Positions 1 to 12,845 of a DNA stretch of 64,000 nt are shown here, in pieces (position 1 is the stretch's first letter; each line of letters opens with the position of its first letter). A model generated the notes under the pieces. It ran no database searches and had not been told where the DNA came from. It saw only the letters and a list, made by a program, of their open reading frames with translations. Position numbers and translations under genes: made by a program. Source of the stretch: Sapria himalayana (taxonomy: Eukaryota; Streptophyta; Magnoliopsida; Malpighiales; Rafflesiaceae); assembly GCA_029783825.1 (NCBI GenBank), contig JAREIK010002961.1:80209-144208 (forward strand), read 5' to 3'.

Positions 1-2657
1 ATATTATAATAATAATTTTTTGTTTTTAATTTTTTTTTTTCTTTTAATAAGTTTATCTATATTTTTTTTGATGAAAAATAATTTATATAAATTATGATTG
101 TCTAATTCATAATTTATTTTGTAATTAATATTTATATAAAAATAAACAAATAATTAATTAAAATGAATATTTAAAATTATAATGAAAAAAATAAAAATGA
201 ATTTATTGTTTATTATTTAAAATATATCTGATTAAAAAAATAACCCATTTAGTGTTTTCGAGATTTAGAAGTTATTCATTTAAGTATTTAGGCAATTAGT
301 GGTTTATAGGGTTTATTTAAACAATGAAATAACAAATAAATTATTTTTGATATTTTTTAAAAATTTCAAAGATTATAACCTTTAAAAATATAATAATTTT
401 AAAATTTTTAAAAAATGTGAATACATTATTTAGTAAAAATAATTATTATAACAATATATAATATAAACTAAATATAAACAATTTTATTGATAGATATTAT
501 ATCAATTATCAAAAAATAAATTAATAAACTATTATTAATATGATAGATATAAATTAAAATTTAATTACAAAACTTAAAATGATTAAAAATCAAAGTAAAT
601 TTATTACTAAAAATAATTTTTGTTTTTTAGTTTTTGCCTCATTTTATAAAATTATATATTTTTTTGACAAAAAATAAGTTATTTAAATTATATTTGTATC
701 ACTCATAAATATTTTTATTGATAAATAATCTAATAATGATCAAAAAATAAATTAATATTCTATTATTAATAAGATAGATATCAATTAAAATATAATTACA
801 AAACCTAAAATGATTCAGAAGCAATGAAAAATATATTACTATATAATAATTTTTTTATTTAAATATATTTTTTTTAAAAAGTTTATCTATAATTTTTTGA
901 TGAAAAATAATTTCTATCAATTATTTTTGTCTAGCTCAATTTATTTTGTAATTAATATTTATATATAAATAAACAAATAAATAATTAAAATGAATATTTA
1001 AAATTATAATGAAAAAAATGAGATTTATTATTTATTATTTGGTGTATACCGGTTTAATTTAAATTATATCTGTCTCACTAATAATTTATTTTATAATTAA
1101 TATTTCTATAAAAATAAATTGATACATAATTAAAATAAAAATTTAAAATTATACTGAATAAAAATTAAAATGAGATTTATGATTTATTATTAATGTATAC
1201 CAAATTAATACTTAAATTATTTAGAGGTTTTGTCGTATAGGTGTTTAGCGATTCATGTTTTTAGGCATTTAGTGGTTTATAGGTTTTATTTAAAAAATAA
1301 AATAACAAAAAAAAATTTTGTAATTTTTTGTCATTTTCAAGGTTATAACCTTTGAAAATATAATAATATTTAAAATTTTTTGAAAAGCAAATAGAATATT
1401 TAGTTATAATAATTTTAATATTTATATATCTTATAAATTCAATATAAACAATTTTATTGATAAATATTATAATAATGATTTAAAATTAAATTAATAAACT
1501 ATTAATAATAAGATAGATATAAATTAAAAAATATTTACAAAACCCAAATTGATTCAAAATTAAAGTAAAAAATATTATTGGATAATAATTTTTAATTTTT
1601 AAATTTTTACTTTTTTTATAAGCGTATATTTAAAAAAAATAAATTATTTAAATTATATTTTTCGCACTCATAATTTATTTTGTAATAAAAATTTATATAA
1701 AAATAAACAAATAAATAATTAAAATTAATATTTAAAGTTATAATAAATTGAAATAAAAATTAGATTTCTTAATTATTAAGTAGTATATAGTAGTTTAATG
1801 TTTTATATCTTTAGTCATTACGGGCTTTAGGAGTTTACAGATTTAACTCTGTATGCATTTAGTGGTTTATAGGTTTTATTTAAAAATTAAAATAACAAAA
1901 TATTTATTTTTATTATTTTTTTATATTTTCAAATGTTATAACCTTTGAAAATATAATAATTTTTAAATTTTTTTCAAAAGAGAATTCAATATTTAGTTAT
2001 AATAATCATTATATTTATATATCACATAAATTCAATATAAACAATATTATTGATAAATATTCTAATAATGATCCAAAAATAAATTAATAATCTATTAATA
2101 ATAAGATATATATCAATTAAAATATAATTACAAAACCTATAATGATTCATAAGCAAAGCAAATTATATTACTATATAATAATTTTTTGTTTTTAATTTTT
2201 TTTTCTTTTACTAAGTTTTTCTATATTTTTTTTGATGAAAAATAATTTATATAAATTATATTTGTCTAACTCATAATTTATTTTTTAAATTAATATTTAT
2301 ATAAAAATAAACAAATAAATAATTAAAATGAATATTTTAAAATATAATGAAAAAGATAATATTGAGATTTATTATTTATTATTTAGGGTATACCGGTTTA
2401 AAATGATTATCTATTTAGGGTTTTCAAGATTTTGGAGTTATTGATTTAAGTAATTAGGCATTTAGTGGTTTATAAGATTTATTTAAACAATTAAAAAACA
2501 AAAAAATTATTTTTGTTATTTTTTCACATTTTCAAAGGTTTTAACATTTGAAAATATAATAACTTTAAAATTTTTTTAAAATGTAAATAAAATATTTAGT
2601 AATATTAATCATTATAATTATATATAATATAAACTAATTATAAATAATTTTATAGAT
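1..2657 (+). repeat. Satellite array, orientation 1 (left arm)
   Basis: About 4.5 tandem satellite monomers with palindrome cores near 371, 1341, 1934 and 2537. Here the telomere-like block reads with TTTAGG words on the + strand (for example around 240-300 and 1840-1870). From right to left the monomer classes are E/F (2380-2460), A (near 1830-1860), B (near 1190-1260), then a chimeric B::G-type junction near 1055, and an E monomer at the far left. The monomer between about 660 and 780 is shortened: a D/E-type body (TATCACTCATAAAT) is joined directly to an internal segment of another monomer. No gene is seen. The first 700 bases closely match 59405-60110. Confidence 0.9.
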
Positions 2658-5600
2658 AGACAAATATAATTTATATAAATATTAATTACAAAATAAATTA
2701 TGAGTTAGACAAATATAATATATATAAATTATCTTTTATCAAAAAAATATAGATAAACATTTAAAAAGAAAAAAAAAATCAAAAACAAAAAATTATAATA
2801 TAGTAATATATTTTGCTTTGCTTCTGAATTATTTTTAGTTTTGTAATTATATTTTAATTGATATCTATCTTATTAATAATAGATTATTATTTTATTTTTT
2901 GATAATTATAAGAATATATATCAATAAAATTATTTATATTGAATTTATATGAAATATAAATATAATGATTATTATAACTAAATATTGAATTTACTTTTGA
3001 AAAAAAAATTAAAAATTATTATATTTTCAAAGGTTATAACCTTTGAAATTATCAAAAAATAATAAAAATGAATTTTTTGTTATTTTATTTTTTAAATACA
3101 ACCTATAAACCACTAAAGGCTTACATAATTAAATCAGTAAACTACTAAACCCGTAATACCTAAATACCAAAAACATTAAACCTCTATATAATACATAATA
3201 ATTAATAAATCTAATTTTTATTTCTATTTATTAAAATTTTAAATATTCATTTTAATTATTTATTTGATTATTTTTATAGAAATATTTATTAGAAAATAAA
3301 TTATGAGTGCGACAATTATAATTTAAATAATTTATTTTTAATCAAAAAAGATATACACGCTTATAAAAAAAGTAAAATTTAAAAATTAAAAATTATTATA
3401 CAGTAATATATTTTACTTTAATTATGAATTAATTTGGGTTTTATAAATATTTTTTAATTAATATTTATCTTATTATTAATTGTTTATTAATTCAATTTTT
3501 TATCATTATTATAATATCTATCAATAAATTGTTTATATTGAATTTATATTATATATAATTATTAATATTATTATAACTAAATATTGTATTCACATTTCAG
3601 AAATTCTTAAATTTTATTATATTTTCAGAGATTATATCATCTGAAAATGAGAAAATATTACAATTTTTTTTTGATATTTTATCTTTTAAATAAAACCTAT
3701 AAAATACTAAATGCCTAAAAACATAAATTTCTAAACTCCAAAATGCCAAAACCATTAAACTGGTATACATTAATAATAAATCATAAATCTCATTTTAATT
3801 TTTATTAAGTATAATTTTAAATTTTTATTTTAATTATTTATCAGTTTATTTTTATAGAAATTTTAATTACAAAATAAATTATTAGTGGGATAGATATAAT
3901 TTAAATAATTTATATTTCATCAATAAAATTATAAGCATATAAAAATAGGCACAATTTTAAAAACAAAAATTTATTATTAAGTAAAATATTTTATTTTGAT
4001 TTTGTACCATTTTAGATTTTGCATTTATATTTTAATTTATATCATTCTTTTTAATAATAGTTTAATAATTATTTATTGATCATTATTATAATATCTATTA
4101 ATAAAATTATTTATATTAAGTTTACATTATATATAATTATTAAGATTATTATAACTAAATATTATATTCACATTTAAAAAAATTAAAAATAATTATATTT
4201 TCAAAGGTTATAACCTTCAAAAATTTAAAAAAACAAAAAATTAAATTTTTTGTTTTTTCAGTCTTTAAGTAAAAACTAGAAATCACTCAGGCATAACACT
4301 TAAATCACTAAACCCCAAAACACCTATATCCCTAAATAATTAAAACTGTATATCCTAAATAATAAATAATAAATCTCACTTTTATTTGTATTAATTATAA
4401 TTTTAAATATTCATTTTAATTATTTTTTAATTTATTTTTATAGAATTATAAATTACAAAATATATTATGAGGAAGACAAATGTAATTTAAATAATATACT
4501 TTTAAAAACAATAAATTTATACTTATAAAAAGAAGCAAAACATCAAAAACATTATTATTTAGTAATTTATTTTACTTTGATTTTGAAAAAGTTAGGTTTT
4601 GCAAATATATTTTAAATAATATCTATCTTATTTATAATAGTTTTGTAATTTATTTTTTGATCATTAATATAATATCTATCAATATAATTGTTTATATTGA
4701 ATTTATATGAAATATAATTATTAATATTATCAAAACTAAATATAGTATTCACATTTTAAAAAAAATTAAAAATTGTTATATTTTGAAAGGTTATAACCTT
4801 ATAAAATGAGAAAAAATAACAAAAAATAAATTTTTTGTTATATCATTGTTTAAATAAAACTTATAAACCATTAAATACCTAAACATATAAATCTCTATAC
4901 TCCTAAACCCCTAAGTCCCTAAATACTTAAACCTTTAAACTCGTAAACCTTAAATAAAATTTAAATAATTTATTGAAATATTAATTACCAAATAAATTAT
5001 GAGTGATACAAATATAATTTAAATAATTTATTTTTTTATCAAAAAAATATATACTCTTATAAAATGAGTCAAAAACTAAAAAAGAAAAATTATTATTTTG
5101 TAATAAATTTACTTTGATTTTTAATCATTTTAGATTTTGTAATTAAATTTTAATTTATATCTATCATATTAATAATAGTTTATTAATTTATTTTTTGATA
5201 ATTGATATAATATCTATCAATAAAATTGTTTATACGTAGTTTATATTATATATTGTTATAATAATAATTATTACAAATATTGTATTCACATTTTTAAAAA
5301 ATTTTAAAATTATTATATTTTCAAAGATTATAATATTTGAAAATTTAAAAAAATATCAAAAATAATTTATTATGTATTTCAATGTTTAAATAAAACGTAT
5401 AAACCACTAAATGCCTAAATAATTAAATGAATAACTTATAAATCTTGAAAACCCTAAATAGATAATTTTTTTTAATCAGATATATCCTAAATAATCAACA
5501 ATAAATCTCATTTTTATTTTTTTCATTATAATTTTAAATATTCATTTTAATTATTTATTTATTTAGTTTTATATAAATATTAATTACAAAATAAATTATG

Positions 5601-7300
5601 AGTTAGACAATTATAATTTATATAAATTATTTTTCATCAAAAAATTATAGATAAACTTATTAAATGAAAAAAAAAATTACAAACAAAAAATTATTATATA
5701 ATAATATAATTTACTTTGCTTTTGAATCATTATTGGTTTTGTAATTATATTTTAATTGATATCTATCTTATTAATAATAGATTATTAATTTATTTGTTGA
5801 TCATTTTTAGAATATTTATCAATAAAATTATTTATATTGAATTTATATGATATTTAAATATAATGATTATTATAACTAAATATTGAATTCACTTTTGAAA
5901 AAAAGTTCAAAATTATCAAATTTTCAAAGGTTATAACCTTTGAAAATGTGAAAAAATAAAAAAAATATTTTTTTTGATATTTCATTGGTTAAATAAAACG
6001 TATAAGCCACTAAATGCCTAAACACCTAATTCAATAACTCCTAAATCTCTAAAACCCTAAATAATAAATAATAATCCTTTTAAACTAGTAACCCTAAATA
6101 ATAAATAATAAATCTTAATATTTTTTTTTCATTATAATATAAAAAATTCATTTTAATTTTTTATTTGTTTATTTTTATATAAATATTAATTACAAAATAA
6201 ATTGAGTTAGACAAATATAATTTATGTAATTTATTTTTAATCAAAAAAAATATAGATAAACTTATAAATAGAATAAAAAATTTAAAAACTAAAATTTATT
6301 ATATAGCAATATATTTTGCTCTCCTTCTGAATCATTTTTGATTTGTAATTATATTTTAATTGATATCTATCTTATTAATAATTGTTTATTAATTTATTTT
6401 TTGATCATTATTAGAATATTTATCAATAAAATTGTTTATATTAAATTTATATGATATATAAATTTAATGATTATTATAACTAAATATTGATTTCACTTTT
6501 GAAAAAAATTTAAAACTTATTATATTTACTAAGGTTATAACCTTTGGAAATATGAAAAAATAATAAAAATAAATTTTATGATATTTTATTTTTTAAATAA
6601 AACCTATAAACCACTAAATGCATAAACAATTATATCAGTAAACTCCTAAACCCCGTAATGCCTAAATACATAAATGATTAAACCACTATATACTACTTAA
6701 TAATTAATAAATTGAATTTTTATTTCAATTTATTATTATTTTAAATATTCATTTTAATTATTTATTAGTTTATTTTTATAAAAATTTTTATTACAAAATA
6801 AATTATGAGTGTGACATATATAATTTAAATAATTTATTTTTAATCAAAAATAAATAAATACGCTTTTAAAAGAAGTATAAAAGAATTATTATTAAAAATT
6901 AAAAATTATTATCAACTAATATATTTTATTTTAATTTTGAATCAATTTGAGTTTTGTAAATATTTTTTAATTAATATCTATCTTATTATAAAAAGTTTAT
7001 TAATTTAATTTTTGAGCATTATTATAATATCTATCAATAAAATTGTTTATATTTATTTTATATGATATAGAATTATTAAAATTATTATAACTAAATATTG
7101 TATTCAAATTTCAAAAAATTTAAATATTTTTATATTTTCAAAGGTTATAACATTTGAAAATGACAAAAAATTTCTATTTTTTTTCTTATTTTATTGTTTA
7201 AATAAAATCTATAAATCACTTACTGCATAAAAACATAAATTACTAAACTTCTAAACGACAAAACCACAAAATACTTAAACCATTAAACTGGTATACATTA
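2658..7300 (-). repeat. Satellite array, orientation 2, classes A-B-C-D-E-F-A-B
   Basis: Eight monomers in inverted orientation relative to 1-2657. Cores lie near 3032, 3630, 4206, 4789, 5326, 5929, 6533 and 7143, so spacings are 598, 576, 583, 537, 603, 604 and 610. The telomere-like block following each core tells the classes apart: A has CCCCGTAATGCC, B has AACATAAAT...GACAAAACC and then GGTATACATTAATAATAAA, C has CCCCAAAACACC, D ends ACTCGTAAACCTTAAAT, and E and F have CTAAATCT(T/C)(G/T)AAAACCC. D is the short class because it lacks the segment with TCATTATAATTTTAAATATTC. The last B monomer is interrupted by the 574-bp insertion at 7301. Confidence 0.88.
7295..7300. repeat. Target-site duplication ACATTA, left copy
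   Basis: ACATTA immediately left of the inserted segment, repeated exactly at 7875-7880. Uninterrupted B monomers read GGTATACATTAATAATAAATC at this site, so one copy belongs to the satellite and the second was made by insertion. Confidence 0.65.
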
Positions 7301-7439
7301 ATTGCTGTATATGTAATTTATTTTATTTAATAATTTGTTTGTATAACCAAATATATTTTCTGTTTTAATATTTTCATGTAAGTGCAGGAAAGGAAATATT
7401 AAAAGCTTGGGGATGCAGCAGTAGCAAAATAATGGAGGT

Positions 7440-7459
7440 CCCGCTGTCTGGTCAGCGGG
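7440..7459. other. Perfect stem-loop, 7-bp stem
   Basis: CCCGCTG (7440-7446), loop TCTGGT, CAGCGGG (7453-7459). It is the first of four perfect hairpins in the 574-bp insertion. The stem is almost all G and C, unusual in this window. Confidence 0.7.
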
Positions 7460-7502
7460 CCGAAATTTTTGGAGCAGAGCCTGACCCGTTCCATGATTCG
7501 AC

Positions 7503-7524
7503 CCGCTTCGGTTAAATGAAGCGG
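7503..7524. other. Perfect stem-loop, 7-bp stem
   Basis: CCGCTTC (7503-7509), loop of 8 bases (GGTTAAAT), GAAGCGG (7518-7524). It lies just after GATTCGACCC (7495-7504), which superficially resembles a pol III B box. Confidence 0.7.
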
Positions 7525-7678
7525 ATGTTTATTTTTTAATATAAATTGATTTGTAATTTATTTTTCAGGTGGCTGTTTTGACCCCTTGAACTTTTCATCA
7601 TTCCTCTCTTCTCTCTGCATGATTTCGCAACTACTACGTGCTGCATACTGTAAGACGTTCTGTTTGGTTTTAATCTGT

Positions 7679-7692
7679 AACGCATAAGCGTT
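7679..7692. other. Short perfect stem-loop, 5-bp stem
   Basis: AACGC (7679-7683), loop ATAA, GCGTT (7688-7692), within the 574-bp insertion. It is weak alone but part of a cluster of four. Confidence 0.5.
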
Positions 7693-7707
7693 TTCTGGTG
7701 GAAATAT

Positions 7708-7728
7708 CTAGTCGTACTGAGCGACTAG
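7708..7728. other. Perfect stem-loop, 7-bp stem
   Basis: CTAGTCG (7708-7714), 7-base loop, CGACTAG (7722-7728). It is the last of the four hairpins in the 574-bp insertion. Confidence 0.7.
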
Positions 7729-10700
7729 CGAACCACGTTATTTCTTCTGTTAATTTCTCGTTTTTGATTCTGTCGTGGATGCTTGCTTGGATTGGGATAT
7801 GTATTTCTTGTTTTTTGTGTTTCTGTCGGTTTTCTGTTTCTTAATCTCACTACCCGTGGAAGCGCAATTACCCAACATTACTAATAAATCATAAATCTCA
7901 TTTTAATTTTTATTTAGTATAATTTTAAATTTTTATTTTAATAATTTATCAGTTTATTTTAATAGAAATATTAATTACAAAATAAATTATTAGTGAGACA
8001 AATATAACTTAGATTAAACTGGTATACCCTAAATAATAAATAATAAATTTCATTTTGTTTTCGTTATAATATTAAATATTCATTTTAATTATTAATTTTT
8101 TATTTTTATATAAATATTAATTAAAAAATAAATTATGAGTTAAACAAATAGGATTTATGTAAATTATTTTTAATCAAAAAAATATAGATAAACTTTTTAA
8201 AATAAAAAAACATTTCAATCAAAAAATTATTATATATTAATATATATTGCATTGCTTATGAATCATTTTATGTTTTGTAATTATATTTTAATTGATATCT
8301 ATCTTATTAATAATAGATTATTAATTTATTTTTAGATCATTATTAGAATATTTATCACTAAAATTGTTTATGTTTAAATATGATATATAAATATAATGAT
8401 TATTATAAATAAATATTGAATTCACTTTTGAAAAATATTTAAAAATTATTATATTTTCAAAGGTTATAACCTTTGGAAATATAAAAAAATAATAAAAAAA
8501 ATTGTTTTGTTATTTTATTTTTTAAATAAAACCTATAAACCACTAAATGCATACACAATTAAATCAGTAAACACCTAAACCCCGTAATACCTAAATACAT
8601 AAACCTTTAAACTGCTATATAATACATAATAATTAATAAATCTAATTTTAATTTCTATTTATTATACTATATATATTCATATTAATTATTTATTAGTTTA
8701 TTTTTATAGAAATATAATTTATAAAATAAATTATGAGTGCGACAAATATAATTTAAATAATATATTTTTAATCAAAAAAAAAATATACGCTTATAAAAGA
8801 AGTAAAAATTTAAAAATTAAAAATTATTGTCCAGTAATAAATTAACTTTAATTTTGAATCAATTTGGGTTTTGTAAATAATTTTTAATTAATATATATCT
8901 TATTATTAGTAGTTTATTAATATAATTTTTGATCATTATTATAATATCTATCAATAAAATTATTTATATTGAAATTATATCATATATAATTACTAATATT
9001 ATTATAACTAAATATTATATTCACATTTCAAAAAATTTTAAATATTATTATATTTTCAAAAGTTATAACCTATGAAAATGATAAAAAATTACAAATATTT
9101 TTTTTGTTATTTTATTAATTAAATAAACCTATAAACCACTAAATGCCTAAAAACCTCAATCGCTAAACTCCTAAAAGACAAAACCTCTAAATACTTAAAC
9201 CATTAAACTAGTATACATTAATTAAAAATTATAAATATCATATTAATTTTTATTCAGTATAATTTTAAATTTTTATTTTAATTAATTTTCATTTTATTTT
9301 TATAGAAATATTAATTACAAAATAAATTATTAGTAAGACAAATTTTATTTAAATTAGACCGGTATACCCTAAATAAAAAATAATAAATCTCATTATTTTT
9401 AATTATAATTTTAAATATTCATTTTAATTATTTATTTGTTTATTTTTATATATATATTAATTACAAAATAATTTATGAGTTACACAAATACAATTTATGT
9501 AAATTATTTTTCATCAAAAAATTATAGATAAACTTTTTAAAAGAAAAATAAATTTCAAAATAACAAATTATTATATAGTAATATATTTTGCTTTGCTTCC
9601 GAATCATTTTAGGTTTTGTAATTATATTTTAATTGTTATATATCTTATTAATAATAGATTATTAAGTTATTTTTTCATTATTATTACAATATTTATCAAT
9701 AAAAATGTTTATATTGAATTTATATGATATATAAATATAATGATTATTATTACTAAATATTGTATTCGCTTTTGAAAAAAATTTAATATTATTATATTTT
9801 CAAAGGTTAAAACCTTTGAAAATGTGAAAAAATAAAAAAAATATTTTTTCTTTGTTATTCTATTTTTTAAATAAAACCTATACACCACTAAATGCCTATG
9901 CATTTAAATCACTAAACTAAAAAATCACGATACCTCTATATAGATAACCCTTTATATCTGTATACCCTAAATAAAATTTTAATTTTTATTTTTATTTGTT
10001 TTCATTAAAATTTAAAAAATTCATTTTGATTGTTTAGTTTTTTATTTGTATATATGTATTAATTATAAAATAAATTATGAGTTAAAAATATAATTTATAA
10101 AAATTATTTTTAATCAAAAAATTGATAAGCTTATAAAAGAATAAAAATTTAAAATGAAATAATTATTTTTTATTAATATATTTTGCTTTGATTTTGAATC
10201 ATATTAGGTTTTGATATTATATTTTAAGTAATATCAATCTCAATCATAATAGATTTTTAAATTATTTTTTGATAATTATTAGAATATCTATGAATAAAAT
10301 TGTTTATATTGAATTTATAAGATATATATTTATTATGATTATTATAAATAAATATTGTATTCACTTTTGAAAAAAAATTTAAGAATTATTATATTTTCAA
10401 AGGTTATAATCTTAAAAAATGAGAAAAAATAATAAAAATAAATTTTAAGTTATTTTGTTTTTTAAATAAAACCTATAGACCATTAAATGCTTACTTACTT
10501 AAATTAGTAAGCTAATAAACCCCGAAACCCATAAATACATAAAGATTTTAACATCTATATACTACTTAATAAATAATAAATCTCATTTTTATTTCTATTT
10601 ATTATAATTTTAAATATTCATTTTAATTATTTATAGTTAATTTTTTAGAAAAATTAATTACAAAATAAATTTCGAGTGAGACAAATATTATTTAAATAAT

Positions 10701-11659
10701 TTATTTTTAAACAAAAAAATATAAGCTTATAAAAAGAAGAAAAAAAATAATAATTAAATATTATTATTTAGTAATATATTTTGATTTGATTTTGAATCAT
10801 TTTGTGTTATGTAAATATATTTTAATTAATATTTAAATTATTAATAATAGTTTATTAATTTAATTTTTGATCATTTTTATAATATCTATCATTAAAATTA
10901 TTTATATTGAATTTATATGATATATAATTAGTAAGATTAATATAATTATACATAGTATTCAAATTTCAAAAAATTTTACAAATTATTTTATTTTTAAAGG
11001 TTATAACCTTTGAAAATCAGAAAATATCTAAAAAAAATTATTTTTATTATATAAATAAAACATATAAACCACTAAATACCTAAAAACATAAATAGATAAT
11101 CTTCTAAATGACAAAACTCCTAAATAATCAAACCATTAAACTGGGATACCACATGTAATAAATCATAAATCTCATTTTAATTTGTATTCATTATATTTTA
11201 AATATTCATTTTAATTATTTATTAGTTTATTTTATATAGAAATATTAATTACAAAATGAATAATGAGTGATACAGCTATAATTTTAATAATTTATTTTTA
11301 ATCAAAAAAAATATAAGCTTATAAAAAGAATTAAAAATTTAAAAACAAAAAATTATTATTTAGTAATATATTTTACTTTGATTTTGAATCATTATATATA
11401 AGTTTTACAATTATATTTTAATTGATATTAATCTTATTAAGAATAGTTTATTAATTTATTATTTGATAAATTTTATAATATCAAACAATAAAATTACTTA
11501 TATTGAATTTAAATGTCTTATAATTATTAAAGATTATTATAACTAAATATTATATTTACATTTGAAAAAAATTTAAAAATTATTATATTTTCAAAGGTTA
11601 TAACCTTCAAAAATGATAAAAAATAACAAAAAATTTTTTTTTATTATTTAAATAAAACT

Positions 11660-11742
11660 TATAAACCACTAAATGCCTAAAAATTTAAATCTCTAGACTC
11701 CTAAACCCCAAAACCCCTTAAATACTTAAACCATTAAACCTA
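11660..11742 (-). repeat. Example of the telomere-like block within a monomer (class J)
   Basis: A run of 8-9-base words of the form TAAACNCC/TAAATNCT, including CTAGACTCCTAAACCCC and CCCTTAAATACTTAAACC, almost free of G on the + strand. It resembles a decayed plant telomere repeat (CCCTAAA). Every monomer has such a block about 60-160 bases from its palindrome core, on the C-rich strand in orientation 2 and as TTTAGG words in orientation 1. Confidence 0.75.
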
Positions 11743-12170
11743 TATAACCTAAATAATAAATCTCATTTTTATTTGTATTCATTATAATTTTTAATATTTA
11801 TACTAATTATTTTTTGGTTTGTTTTTATAGAAATATTAATTACAAATTAAATAATGAGTGAGACATATATAATTTAAATAAATTATTTTTTAAGAAAAAA
11901 AAATAAGATTATAAAAATAAACAAAATTTCAAAAATTTAAAATTTTATTTAGTAATATAATTTACTTAGATTTTGAATTATTTTGTTTTCTACAAATATA
12001 TATTAATTAATATGTAGCTTATTAATAAAAGTTTATTATTTTATTTTTTGAGATTATAATAATATATATTAATAAATTTTTTTATATTGAATTTACAACA
12101 AATATAATTTTTAAGATTATTATAAATAAGTATTGTATTTATATTTTAGAACTATTAAAAAATTATTATA

Positions 12171-12196
12171 TTTTCAAAGGTTATAACCTTTGAAAA
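12171..12196. repeat. Example of the perfect 26-bp palindrome core
   Basis: CAAAGGTTATAACCTTTG extended by TTTT on the left and AAAA on the right gives a 26-bp perfect palindrome with no loop. Other perfect 26-bp copies are at 5921-5946, 28512-28537, 41791-41816, 51081-51106, 53028-53053 and 55604-55629. About 90 recognisable copies, one per monomer, occur in the window. Its symmetry means it reads identically in both array orientations. Confidence 0.9.
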
Positions 12197-12845
12197 TCAA
12201 GAAAATTCATTAAAATAAATTTTTTGTTATTTCATTGATTAAATAAAACGTATAAATCAATAAATAAAACCTAAATGTGTAAACATATAAATCAATAAAC
12301 TTATTAACCCCAAAACCACAATAAACTTAAACCATTAAATAGGTATACCGTAAATAATAAATCATAAATCTCATTTTTATTAGTATTCATTATAATTTTA
12401 TATATACATTTTAATTATTTATTAGTTTATTTTTATAGAAATATAAATTAAAAAATAAATTAATAGTGAGACAAATATAATTTAAATCATTTATTTTTCA
12501 TCAAAAAATATATAAGATTATAAATGAATACAAAAATTTAAAAATTTAAAATTAATATTTTGTAAAATATTTCACTTTGATTAGGAATCTTTTTAGGTTT
12601 TGTAAATATATTTTAAACAATATTTATCTTATTAATAATTGTTTATTAATCTTTTGTATGATCATTATTATAATATTTATCAATATAATTGTTTATATTG
12701 AATTTACATGATATATAATTATTATGATTATCATAACTAAATATAGTATTCACATTTAAAAAAAATTTAAAAATTGTTATAGTTTCAAAGGTTATATTAA
12801 ATTTTTTGTTATTTTATTTGTTAAATAAAACATATAAACCACTAA

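Larger units (their letters stand above)
7301..7874. mobile_element. 574-bp non-satellite insertion with four hairpins, family unknown
   Basis: A segment of much more mixed base composition splits a class B satellite monomer and is bounded by ACATTA on both sides (7295-7300 and 7875-7880). Satellite sequence resumes on the right at the point where it stopped on the left. It begins ATTGCTGTATATG and ends GCGCAATTACCCAAC, with no clear terminal inverted repeat, no TG...CA ends and no terminal poly-A. It contains four perfect stem-loops (7440-7459, 7503-7524, 7679-7692, 7708-7728) and a stretch TTTTTCAGGTGGC near 7561-7573 that looks like a splice acceptor. I do not recognise the family. A small non-autonomous transposon, or a transposed fragment of gene leader plus intron, would both fit. 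Confidence 0.6.
7875..12845 (-). repeat. Satellite array, orientation 2, classes (B)-A-B-G-H-I-J-K-A
   Basis: The array resumes after the insertion, starting with the second ACATTA copy at 7875-7880. Cores lie near 8462, 9061, 9805, 10402, 10999, 11596, 12179 and 12790. Two chimeric junctions (near 8015 and 9355) join the body of a B monomer, after a GTGAGACARAT-type motif, to ACCGGTATACCCTAAAT of another class. This explains the long 744-base gap between cores 9061 and 9805. G carries AAAATC(C)CGATACC, H carries TTACTTACTTAAATTAGTAAGC, I carries ATAATCAAACCATTAAAC, J carries CTCCTAAACCCCAAAACCCC, and K carries AAATGTGTAAACATATAAATC. The last core (12790) is degenerate: GGTTATATTAAATTT replaces the palindrome, and the same alteration flanks hAT copy 2. 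Confidence 0.88.

Noticed and set aside
7422..7504. Possible pol III A box (TAGCAAAATAATGG) and B box (GATTCGACCC) suggesting a SINE or tRNA-like gene in the 574-bp insertion
   Set aside because: Spacing of about 73 bases is too long for a tRNA-derived promoter, the A box is a poor match, no cloverleaf forms, and there is no terminal poly-A or simple-repeat tail.
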